Made by a program: the position numbers and the translations under genes
Notes under the pieces: model-generated
What the model was told of the DNA's origin: nothing
What the model saw: the letters and a program-made list of their open reading frames with translations, nothing else
Database searches by the model: none
Assembly (NCBI GenBank): GCA_012727415.1
Contig: JAAYHI010000005.1
Coordinates: 1-15,105, forward strand
Source of the DNA: Bacillota bacterium
GTDB taxonomy: Bacteria > Bacillota > Proteinivoracia > UBA4975
DNA length: 15,105 bases
Direction of reading: 5' to 3'
Shown here: in pieces, positions 1 through 6,181 of the stretch
Layout: each line of letters starts with the position of its first letter
How positions within the stretch are numbered: the stretch's first letter is position 1

Positions 1-195
1 CCTTCAAGCTCAAGCGGAAGTATCAATGAGTCTAATTCCCTCAGGGGAGTTGAAAGGTAATATCTACAGTTGTGTTAGCTGTCTCAGCTGCAGTGTATCA
101 ATGAGTCTAATTCCCTCAGGGGAGTTGAAAGTGATACTTCTTAATTTCCCGTTCCCCCCGGGAATTACGTATCAATGAGTCTAATTCCCTCAGGG
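1..195 (+). CRISPR. Trailer end of a CRISPR array (2 full repeats + 1 truncated repeat)
   Basis: Two identical 37-nt repeats lie at 20-56 and 95-131; they begin GTATCAATGAG and end GTTGAAAG. A third copy at 169-195 matches the first 27 nt exactly and then diverges. Spacers are 57-94 (38 nt) and 132-168 (37 nt), and 1-19 is the tail of a further spacer, so the array continues left of the window. The repeat end TTGAAAG resembles the 8-nt 5' handle of type I-B/III crRNAs, so transcription is probably on the plus strand with the leader outside the window. A degenerate last repeat at the trailer end fits that orientation. No cas gene is present here, so the subtype cannot be assigned. The last repeat runs directly into the coding sequence of a YetF-like gene. 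Confidence 0.95.
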
Positions 196-808
196 CAAGA
201 AGCAGCTTAGTCATCTTACGTTTTTCCATTACATTACCGGCATCACCATAGGCTCGGTAGCGGCATCTTTGACCACTGATTCCCGTTTGCCAATCTTGCA
301 GGGCATATACAGCCTTGTAATGTGGGGCGGCCTTACGATACTGATGGGCTATGTGGCATTGAAGGCAACCTGGATCAGGGCAATTACCGAAGGCCGGCCT
401 GCAATCCTGATCCGGAAAGGAAAACTGGATACTAAAGCCCTGACCAGGGCAATGCTCAGCCTCGATGACCTGAATATGATGCTGCGCACTGCCGGTACTT
501 TTGAAACCAGCGAAGTAGAGTATGCTATTTTGGAACCCAATGGACAGTTATCGGTGCTGAAAAAAGAAGAATGCAAGACGGTAACCCGAAAGGACCTGAA
601 CGTTTCCGTGCAGGCGGCGAAGAACCTGCCGGCAGTTGTCATTGCTACCGGCAGGATAATGGAGAAAAATCTTAAGACCCTTGGCCTGAATGAAGTATGG
701 CTGGAAAAGGAAGTGAAAAAACAGGGTTACAAGCGGATCGAAGACATTTTCTTCGCTGAAGTTGCCAGCGATGGGGGATTATTTATTATGCCTGTAGTTG
801 AGGAGTAA
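194..808 (+). pseudogene. YetF/DUF421-family membrane protein, 5'-truncated at the CRISPR junction
   Basis: The frame is open from 185 to the stop at 806-808. Recognisable homology starts at codon 194-196 with GKKQLS and FFHYITGITIGS, the conserved segment that follows the first transmembrane helix of YetF-like proteins. It continues through a second hydrophobic segment (near LVMWGGLTILMGYVAL) and the cytoplasmic DUF421 domain (RKGKL, MLRTAGTF, EVEYAILEPNGQLSVL, DIFFAEV). The start codon and roughly the first 25-30 residues of the family are missing, replaced by a CRISPR repeat. The only in-frame start is TTG at 269, which has no convincing ribosome binding site and would give a 179-residue protein beginning inside the membrane region. 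B. subtilis YetF is a sporulation-era membrane protein of unclear role. The conserved C-terminal part argues for recent truncation. It could also be an assembly misjoin. Confidence 0.8.
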
Positions 809-834
809 AAAAAATGCCCTGGGGGCATTTTTTT
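808..834 (+). terminator. Rho-independent terminator after the YetF-like gene
   Basis: Stem ATGCCC (814-819) pairs with GGGCAT (823-828) across a 3-nt loop. Flanking A and T runs (808-813 and 829-834) extend the stem and supply the U-tract. It begins at the stop codon. Confidence 0.85.
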
Positions 835-944
835 GAGGGTCTTTTGTGGGCAGGAAAATATATGTAAGACAGAGAAGTATATCTGCAAGGGGTATTAGTA
901 CTTGTAATTGAGCAGGGGAAGCGGTCAAATACAAAGAGGATTAC

Positions 945-962
945 TGCCGGTGCATTCCGGCA
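945..962 (+). other. Hairpin in the leader of the GIY-YIG gene
   Basis: TGCCGG (945-950) pairs with CCGGCA (957-962) around a 6-nt loop, 23 nt upstream of the ATG at 986. It is followed by A residues, so it is not a plus-strand terminator. Its role is unknown. The rest of 835-985 shows no clear promoter or gene. Confidence 0.35.
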
Positions 963-985
963 AAAAATGCGGAGAAGGAGAGATA

Positions 986-1270
986 ATGTTGACGAAAATG
1001 CACATCAGATTTTCCAGGAGGGCAATAAAACAATTGCCGGATAATAAACCCGGGGTGTATATCATTAAAAACAACCGGGGCACTAATATGTATACTGGCA
1101 TCGCCAAGCGGGGACAGGTCCTGGAGACCCTGGAGAACCACTTCTATGGCGGTGAAAAATATGTTCCCGGCGCCTGGCTGCAATTTGAACAGTTCAACAA
1201 TCTTACGGAATGCAGTGACAGGCTGAAGCAGATCCTGGAGAGGGACAAGCCAAAGTACAATAAAAGCTAA
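986..1270 (+). CDS. Small GIY-YIG-fold protein, probably catalytically degenerate
   Basis: A 94-residue protein that is essentially one GIY-YIG domain. PGVYIIK (22-28) supplies the GIY strand and MYTGIAKRG (35-43) the YIG strand, while KPKYN (88-92) matches the typical C-terminal end of the fold. The ATG at 986 is chosen because GGAGAAGGAGAG lies just upstream; a longer reading from 908 has no such site. In active family members an arginine sits about 6-8 residues after YIG and a glutamate starts the last helix. Here the equivalent stretches read GQVLETLENHF and DRLKQILERD, so neither residue is obvious. The fold call is firm; nuclease activity is doubtful. It is monocistronic, flanked by terminators, and convergent with the nuclease-helicase gene. 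A DNA-binding or repair-related role is only a guess. Confidence 0.72.
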   Translation: MLTKMHIRFSRRAIKQLPDNKPGVYIIKNNRGTNMYTGIAKRGQVLETLENHFYGGEKYVPGAWLQFEQFNNLTECSDRLKQILERDKPKYNKS

Positions 1271-1302
1271 CCGGGGAGGCTTATGCCTCCCCGGCATTTT
1301 TT
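1271..1302 (+). terminator. Strong hairpin terminator between convergent genes
   Basis: CCGGGGAGGC (1271-1280) pairs perfectly with GCCTCCCCGG (1285-1294) around the loop TTAT, followed by CATTTTTT. The U-tract serves plus-strand transcripts. The stem overlaps the stop codon (1281-1283) of the minus-strand helicase, and a poorer T-rich stretch on that side may allow weaker bidirectional use. Confidence 0.9.
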
Positions 1303-3599
1303 GCCCAGAATTTGCGAATTCTTTGCAGCCAGTTGTCGGAAAAGAGACCTTCATCCTGCCAGTACTGGGGCAGCAACTGGCGGTAGCCCTCCTGGCGAAA
1401 GCGGTCATCCAGCAGCACCACCAGGCCTTTGTCTGCAGGAGTTCTGAATACCCTGCCGGCAGACTGGACTACCCGGAGCATGCCAGGTATGAGGTAGGCG
1501 TATAAAAAACCGTTGTCGTCCCGCTCTGCAAAGTAGCGGCGGATGAGTTCCTGCTGGGGGGAAACCATGGGCAGGCCCGGCCCGACAATAATGGTGCCGA
1601 TCAGCATCTCGCCAGGCATGTCCACCCCTTCACCAAAGAGGCCCCCCATCACTGCCAGGCCAATATTGGCTCCCGGTCCCGTCAGGCCCTGCATGAGCTC
1701 CTCTCGTTCCTCCATGTCCATTCCCGATCGCTGTAGGTGCAGCCGGTATCCCCCCGGCAGCTCATATTCCAGGTATGCAGCCACCTCGCGGAGAAACGCG
1801 TAAGAGGGGAGGTAGGCTATATAGTTGCCGGGCTGTTGTTGAATAACCTTGGCAATATACCGGGCCACTGCCGGGTAGTAGCTGGCCCGGGCGGCGTATG
1901 TGGTCTTAATGCCCGGGATGTGCACAAACAAGCGGTTCTCCTTGGGGAAAGGAGAGGGCAGGGAAAGGTCCAGATATTCATCGCGGCAGCCCAGGAGTTC
2001 CCTGTAATAGCTCCCTGGGCTGAGGGTGGCGGAGAAAAACACAGCGGTACATTTCTGCCGCTGTTTTTGCAGCAGGGGGCCGGGGTTGATGCAGAAGAGG
2101 TTGAGGAAGGTATCTCCTCCCTGGCGCTCCAGGTAGATGGCGTGTTCCTGGCCCAGGCGCTGCACTATTTTGTTAAAGCGGATTAGGGCGCGGCAAAAGT
2201 CTTTGAATTCAGGACTGCTGTATTCGGCGAGGGCAAGCTCTTCCGCCAGGCGGCTGAGCTTGGCGGGCAAGCCCCGGGGGAGCTTGTCCAGCAACAGCTG
2301 CCTGGTCCCTTCCGCTTTCATTTCTTTGTTCCACTGAATTAAGAGGCTGTTCAGTTCTTTTAGACGGGCGCTGAGCTCAGGTTGGACGAGCTTCAGTTCC
2401 CGCTGCAGGTGGAGGACTTGCCTTTTCCCCAGGGAGGCGGAGAACATCTCCCGGCCCCGGGAGACGAGGTTGTGGGCTTCATCGATTAACAATACGGCGG
2501 GGATTTTGTTGCCGCCGAAGAAGCGCTGCAGTTGGACCATGGGGTCAAAGACATAATTATAATCTGCAATCACCATATCTGCGTGGGTGGCAGCTTCCAG
2601 TGCCAATTCAAAGGGACAGATGCCCTCGATGCCGGCAAACTGGTAAATGAGGTCAGGGGTGAGGATTTTTGCTGCCAGCATTTTGGGCAGCAGTTGGGCA
2701 GCCTTAGGGTAGAAATCCCGGGCCAGGGGGCAACTGTCGCAATCCCCGTCGGGATGAGTGCACCAGCGCTCCTTGGCCTCCAGGCACACTGTCACCAGGT
2801 CAATGTCCGGCCAGAGTTTCAGGGTTTCAATGACTATATCCCGGCCGGAGGTCTTGGCTGTGAGGAAGAATACCTTGGCGTCGGCAGGAGCAGTGCGCAA
2901 CCAGGAGATGGCAGGCAGCAACAGGGCAGCGGTTTTGCCGATGCCGGTAGCCGCTTCCACCATCATGTCCTGACCATGCTCCAGGGCCAGGGCTGTTGTC
3001 TGCACCAGTTCTTCCTGGCCAGGCCGGTAGCTGGGAAAGGGGAAGTGCATGGCGGCAAGGGTGTTGTTGCGCTGCTCCAGGCGCTGCCAACGGGTCTTTT
3101 CCCGGCGTATATACTCAATGGCCAGCTGGCGGAACAAGCCTTCTCCGGAAGCAATTTCTTCCGCGGTGAGCTCGATTATGGTTTCTTCTTTTGTTTCCAG
3201 GTGCCACCAGGTCAGCCGGGCGCGCACATCCCGGTCAGGGTTGTCCTGGGCTACGAAGTAAGCATAGAGTGTTACTTGGGCGCGATAAAACTCATTGTGC
3301 TCAGGCAGAAGCTGCCGGGGATCCGGTGCTCGGGTCGTCTTGATCTCTTCCACGAGGATATATTCTCCGGTATCCAATAGGCCGTCGATGCGGCCCCGCA
3401 CCCGGAGGCGCCAGCTGCCCTCAACCCAGCCCGATTCAATCGGCACTTCCCGCTGGTATTCTGCCGGCCGATTTGCGGCGGCTTCTTTGTGTCCCTGAAT
3501 GCCCTGCCCGAGGACGGCGGGGTGGGGGGTAAGGCTTATATTCCTGGGTCCATATTTCAGCGCCAGAAGTTCTCTGACGCCGACAGTAATCTCCGGCAT
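1281..3599 (-). CDS. PD-(D/E)XK nuclease - DinG/XPD-type FeS helicase fusion
   Basis: A protein of about 772 residues, numbered from the ATG at 3599; a GTG at 3608 would add three residues, but its SD spacing is worse (AGGTG lies 6 nt before the ATG). Residues ~40-170 form a RecB/Cas4-like nuclease: RGRIDGLL carries Asp72 and LVEEIKT carries Glu85-x-Lys87. The helicase follows: YRPGQEE (Q-motif-like), Walker A EAATGIGKT (~215-223), four cysteines (~280, 287, 290, 328) spaced like the DinG/XPD iron-sulfur domain, DEAH (373-376), and motif VI QSAGRVFR near the C-terminus. Family knowledge: such superfamily-2 enzymes unwind DNA 5'-3' and act in repair of R-loops or damaged forks. The intact nuclease motif suggests coupled unwinding and cutting. 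The exact substrate is unknown. It is transcribed alone from the promoter at 3630-3658. Confidence 0.88.
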   Translation of the reverse strand: MPEITVGVRELLALKYGPRNISLTPHPAVLGQGIQGHKEAAANRPAEYQREVPIESGWVEGSWRLRVRGRIDGLLDTGEYILVEEIKTTRAPDPRQLLPEHNEFYRAQVTLYAYFVAQDNPDRDVRARLTWWHLETKEETIIELTAEEIASGEGLFRQLAIEYIRREKTRWQRLEQRNNTLAAMHFPFPSYRPGQEELVQTTALALEHGQDMMVEAATGIGKTAALLLPAISWLRTAPADAKVFFLTAKTSGRDIVIETLKLWPDIDLVTVCLEAKERWCTHPDGDCDSCPLARDFYPKAAQLLPKMLAAKILTPDLIYQFAGIEGICPFELALEAATHADMVIADYNYVFDPMVQLQRFFGGNKIPAVLLIDEAHNLVSRGREMFSASLGKRQVLHLQRELKLVQPELSARLKELNSLLIQWNKEMKAEGTRQLLLDKLPRGLPAKLSRLAEELALAEYSSPEFKDFCRALIRFNKIVQRLGQEHAIYLERQGGDTFLNLFCINPGPLLQKQRQKCTAVFFSATLSPGSYYRELLGCRDEYLDLSLPSPFPKENRLFVHIPGIKTTYAARASYYPAVARYIAKVIQQQPGNYIAYLPSYAFLREVAAYLEYELPGGYRLHLQRSGMDMEEREELMQGLTGPGANIGLAVMGGLFGEGVDMPGEMLIGTIIVGPGLPMVSPQQELIRRYFAERDDNGFLYAYLIPGMLRVVQSAGRVFRTPADKGLVVLLDDRFRQEGYRQLLPQYWQDEGLFSDNWLQRIRKFWAKNAGEA

Positions 3600-3629
3600 C
3601 TGCAGCACCTGCCTTTACTCTCTGTGCCC

Positions 3630-3658
3630 ATTATAGCATTGGCGGCAACGGGGCTCCA
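3630..3658 (-). promoter_or_regulatory. Predicted promoter of the nuclease-helicase gene
   Basis: On the minus strand an extended -10, TGCTATAAT (TATAAT at 3635-3630), has a weak -35 TGGAGC at 3658-3653 with 17-nt spacing. The start of transcription would be about 20-25 nt before the GTG/ATG. Confidence 0.6.
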
Positions 3659-3683
3659 GGAAATGCTTTGGGCCCGGGGGAGA

Positions 3684-3797
3684 TTATTTTTTCCTGCGGG
3701 CCAGCAGCCAGGCCAGCAGTGCAATGAGGGCCAGCACCCCCAGGATTATGGCAATGGTTTGGCCGGGGCTGTACCACCAGCGGGTCCGAAACCACAT
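3684..3797 (-). CDS. Candidate 37-residue single-pass membrane peptide
   Basis: A small ORF with ATG at 3797-3795 and TAA at 3686-3684. The product starts MWFRTRWWYSPGQ, continues with a ~19-residue hydrophobic segment (TIAIILGVLALIALLAWLL, residues 14-32) and ends ARRKK. This Arg/Trp-rich head, single transmembrane helix and basic tail is a typical small-membrane-protein layout, and codon choice resembles neighbouring genes. No good SD lies right before the ATG; AAAAGGAA is about 20 nt upstream. The frame stays open upstream of the ATG for about 28 more codons with no standard start codon, so the true start is uncertain. It ends 26 nt upstream of the helicase -35 and could be cotranscribed. 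I recognise no family. Confidence 0.45.
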   Translation of the reverse strand: MWFRTRWWYSPGQTIAIILGVLALIALLAWLLARRKK

Positions 3798-3871
3798 GGC
3801 TGGGAAGGAGAGGATTCCTTTTATTCCCCAGCGGTCTTTTTCCCCGAAGTTGCCAACTATGCAGAAAGGGT

Positions 3872-3900
3872 TTTTTTTCGTGCTGAACTAAGGTTATAAT
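3872..3900 (+). promoter_or_regulatory. Predicted promoter of msrAB
   Basis: A perfect -10 TATAAT lies at 3895-3900, 34 nt before the ATG at 3935. The -35 is poor: only a T-run (3871-3878) lies at the right distance. Confidence 0.5.
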
Positions 3901-3934
3901 GGAAATACTACTGCTGGATAAGGAGTGAAGAGTA

Positions 3935-4906
3935 ATGGCCCACAAATTAGCAACTTTCGCCGGAGGTTGCTTCTGGTGCATGGTGGAACCCTTCGATGAG
4001 CGCCCAGGGATAATTAAGGTAGTCTCCGGCTATACCGGCGGCTTTCTGGCCAACCCCACTTACGAACAAGTCTGTCGGGGGGAGACCGGCCATGTGGAGG
4101 CTGTCCAGATAACCTATGACCCCGACATCGTGGCCTATGAGGACTTGCTGGATGTATACTGGGCCCAGATTGACCCCACCGATCCCGGGGGGCAGTTTTG
4201 CGATCAGGGTTCTTCTTATAAGACGGCAATCTTTTACCACAGCCCGGAACAAAAGGAAGCTGCCGAGGCCTCCAAGGAAGCCCTGGCCAAAAGCGGCCGC
4301 TTTACCAAGCCCATAGTCACTCAGATACTGCCCGCCGCTGAATTTTGGCCTGCGGAAGACTACCACCAGGATTTTTATAAAAAGAATCCCCAACACTACC
4401 GCAATTATCGCAAGAGTTCGGGACGGGATGAGTTTATCCGGGAAAACTGGGAGACAGATAAAGACGAGCTTCGGAAAAGGCTGACACCTCTCCAATACCA
4501 TGTCACTCAGGAGCAGGGCACCGAACCGCCTTTTGCCAATGAATACTGGGATGAAACCCGGGATGGGATATACGTCGACATCGTAAGCGGCAAGCCCTTG
4601 TTTTCCTCCCGGGATAAGTTTGATGCCGGCTGCGGCTGGCCCAGCTTTACCCGCCCCTTAAGCAGGGACCTGGTAGAGGAAAGGCCCGACTACAGTCACG
4701 GCAGGTCCCGGACCGAGGTGCGCAGCAAGGACTCAGACTCCCACCTCGGCCATGTCTTTTCCGACGGTCCCCAACCCACCGGGCTGAGGTATTGCATTAA
4801 TTCTGCCGCCCTCAGGTTCATTCCCAAGGAAAAACTGGCAGAAGAGGGGTATGGCCAGTATCTGGAGTTGTTCAATGAACAGGCAGAAGATGCAAAAACC
4901 CGCTGA
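3935..4906 (+). CDS. msrAB: Peptide methionine sulfoxide reductase MsrA-MsrB fusion
   Basis: This 323-residue bifunctional enzyme reduces both S- and R-diastereomers of methionine sulfoxide in oxidised proteins. The MsrA domain (~1-160) has the catalytic motif GCFWC (Cys12, Cys15) and SGYTGG, GHVEAVQITYDP and DPGGQF. The MsrB domain (~180-305) has GTEPPFANEYWD, AGCGWPSF (resolving Cys233), DSHLGHVF and RYCINSAALRF with catalytic Cys287. The CxxC zinc-binding pair found in many MsrBs is absent: GIYVDIVSGKPLF stands in its first position. There is no signal peptide, so the enzyme is cytoplasmic. The ATG is set by AAGGAG at 3920-3925, 9 nt upstream. It is monocistronic, with its own promoter and a terminator starting within its last codons. 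Confidence 0.97.
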   Translation: MAHKLATFAGGCFWCMVEPFDERPGIIKVVSGYTGGFLANPTYEQVCRGETGHVEAVQITYDPDIVAYEDLLDVYWAQIDPTDPGGQFCDQGSSYKTAIFYHSPEQKEAAEASKEALAKSGRFTKPIVTQILPAAEFWPAEDYHQDFYKKNPQHYRNYRKSSGRDEFIRENWETDKDELRKRLTPLQYHVTQEQGTEPPFANEYWDETRDGIYVDIVSGKPLFSSRDKFDAGCGWPSFTRPLSRDLVEERPDYSHGRSRTEVRSKDSDSHLGHVFSDGPQPTGLRYCINSAALRFIPKEKLAEEGYGQYLELFNEQAEDAKTR

Positions 4907-4923
4907 GGCAGCGGGTTTTTGCA
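4891..4923. terminator. Bidirectional terminator shared by msrAB and tldE
   Basis: TGCAAAAACCCGCT (4891-4904) pairs with AGCGGGTTTTTGCA (4910-4923) around the loop GAGGC. The A5/T5 tracts within the stem make it work on both strands. The msrAB stop is inside it and the tldE stop begins at the next base. Confidence 0.9.
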
Positions 4924-6171
4924 TTATCTCACTATGGTCATGCAGCAGCATTGAAGCTGGGTAGGCAGGTCTCCCAAGTACAAGATGTCGTTGTCGAAGG
5001 TGCCGATGTAGTCCTCGCCCATCATCTTATATAGGTGAGAACGCATGGTGAATTCAGGGAGCTTGCCGACGACTTTTTCCCCGTCAAAGAGGAGGCTGAC
5101 CTGCACCGGGGCGGCAAAGCTGCCGTCAGGGGTAAAGTCGCCGCCGGAACTGGCGATTACCAAGATTGCTGGCTGGCCTTTAAGGGCAGACTTTAAGTCT
5201 GTGGAGTCGGACTTAAAGCGCAAGGGGAGGGGAGTCGACCGGGAAGCATCGATGCCGGGCATGTCGTCATACTCTCCCCCTGCGGCACCGGTGTGGGGAA
5301 GGTTGTATTGGGCGGCAATCTTTTTGTCGGTAAAGACGCCCACCAGCTTGCCAGCGGCAATTAAAGGATAGCGGTCATCCTTGAGGACTACTCCTTCCAT
5401 GTCAAAGAAGGGCTTGGGCCAAGAGAGAGGGTTCCTGTTTATCTCCACAGTTATCTTTTCGTTAAACAACTGTTGCTCCATTTTTCCGCTGAAAAGGGAG
5501 CTGCCGGTGGCATAGCGCTCGCCGTTGAGGGATTTTCTCAGGAAGTCCAGGGTGCCGCTGGTATCAAAGGAGATAATGGGCAGGGTGTCACCCGGGGGCA
5601 GAGCCACGGGGGTGCGGTAGGCCTCCAGCACCTGATGGGTAATGTCCCAAAACTTGTCTAAGTCAAACTGGCGGCCGTCACAGGAGATAAAACCGTCGAA
5701 GAGATTGGCGGTTTTCTTTTCTTTCAGGATCAGGCCCAGGTAGCAGATGGCATCGGAATACTTTAAGTCCAACCCTGCTGTGTTCCGCATCTCCATGTCA
5801 ATTTCATAGGCGGCAATGGTTTCGCTGAAGCTAAAGTCAGGGTAATCCCGGCGCAGGGTTGAGAGTATCGATTCTGCCAGGTCCACCAGCTCTTCGGAAG
5901 TCATTGGTTTGGCATTGTAATTGCGGTGGTCCTTGGTATTTTCCGTGAGAGGATAGGGGTAGTCAATGCCGGCAGCCAGGTTTTCTACGGCACCTTGGAC
6001 CAGGACATCGTCGCTGATATCGCCAATGGCGCCGGAGATGCCAATTTTCCCGTTTTCATAGACCCTGACCCCTTTCTTAACGATGTCTTTCCTGCGCACT
6101 GCGTTAATCCGGGTATTTTGGACTCTGGCGGCAGTTTCCTTTTCTCTGATGACAATAAATTCTTGTTTCAT
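4924..6171 (-). CDS. tldE: TldE/PmbA-family protein, partner subunit of the TldD metalloprotease
   Basis: The 415-residue product resembles the TldD/PmbA family in length, in its position right after tldD, and in its beta-rich C-terminal half (ILVIASSGGDFTPDGSF, a family-typical region near DGSFAAPVQVSLLFDGEKVVGKLPEF). It lacks any HExxxH motif, as expected for the non-catalytic partner. In the known TldD/E heterodimer one subunit holds the metal site and both form a channel that degrades unfolded peptides, including leader peptides of modified peptides. The ATG at 6171 follows a GGGGG-containing SD overlapping the tldD stop; the genes are 10 bp apart, implying translational coupling. The C-terminus carries three consecutive cysteines (QCCCMTIVR), which I do not recognise as a family feature. 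Confidence 0.82.
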   Translation of the reverse strand: MKQEFIVIREKETAARVQNTRINAVRRKDIVKKGVRVYENGKIGISGAIGDISDDVLVQGAVENLAAGIDYPYPLTENTKDHRNYNAKPMTSEELVDLAESILSTLRRDYPDFSFSETIAAYEIDMEMRNTAGLDLKYSDAICYLGLILKEKKTANLFDGFISCDGRQFDLDKFWDITHQVLEAYRTPVALPPGDTLPIISFDTSGTLDFLRKSLNGERYATGSSLFSGKMEQQLFNEKITVEINRNPLSWPKPFFDMEGVVLKDDRYPLIAAGKLVGVFTDKKIAAQYNLPHTGAAGGEYDDMPGIDASRSTPLPLRFKSDSTDLKSALKGQPAILVIASSGGDFTPDGSFAAPVQVSLLFDGEKVVGKLPEFTMRSHLYKMMGEDYIGTFDNDILYLGDLPTQLQCCCMTIVR

Positions 6172-6181
6172 CGCTATCCCC

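Noticed and set aside
132..168. Spacer 2 shares a 12-nt stretch (CCCCGGGAATTA) with the tldD leader at 7532-7543, suggesting self-targeting.
   Set aside because: Only 12 of 37 nt match, half of it a common CCCGGG palindrome; the flanks do not match.
908..985. N-terminal extension of the GIY-YIG protein from an upstream start.
   Set aside because: The extra 26 residues are low-quality sequence over a leader hairpin; the strong SD is just before the ATG at 986.
2532..3380. Long plus-strand open frame opposite the helicase gene.
   Set aside because: It is a shadow of the minus-strand helicase codons; no SD, no recognisable domain, and the minus-strand motifs are unambiguous.
5180..5220. Palindromic AGACTTTAAGTCT and related repeats within tldE.
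   Set aside because: They lie inside conserved coding sequence and are explained by the codons for the KSDSTDLKSALK region.
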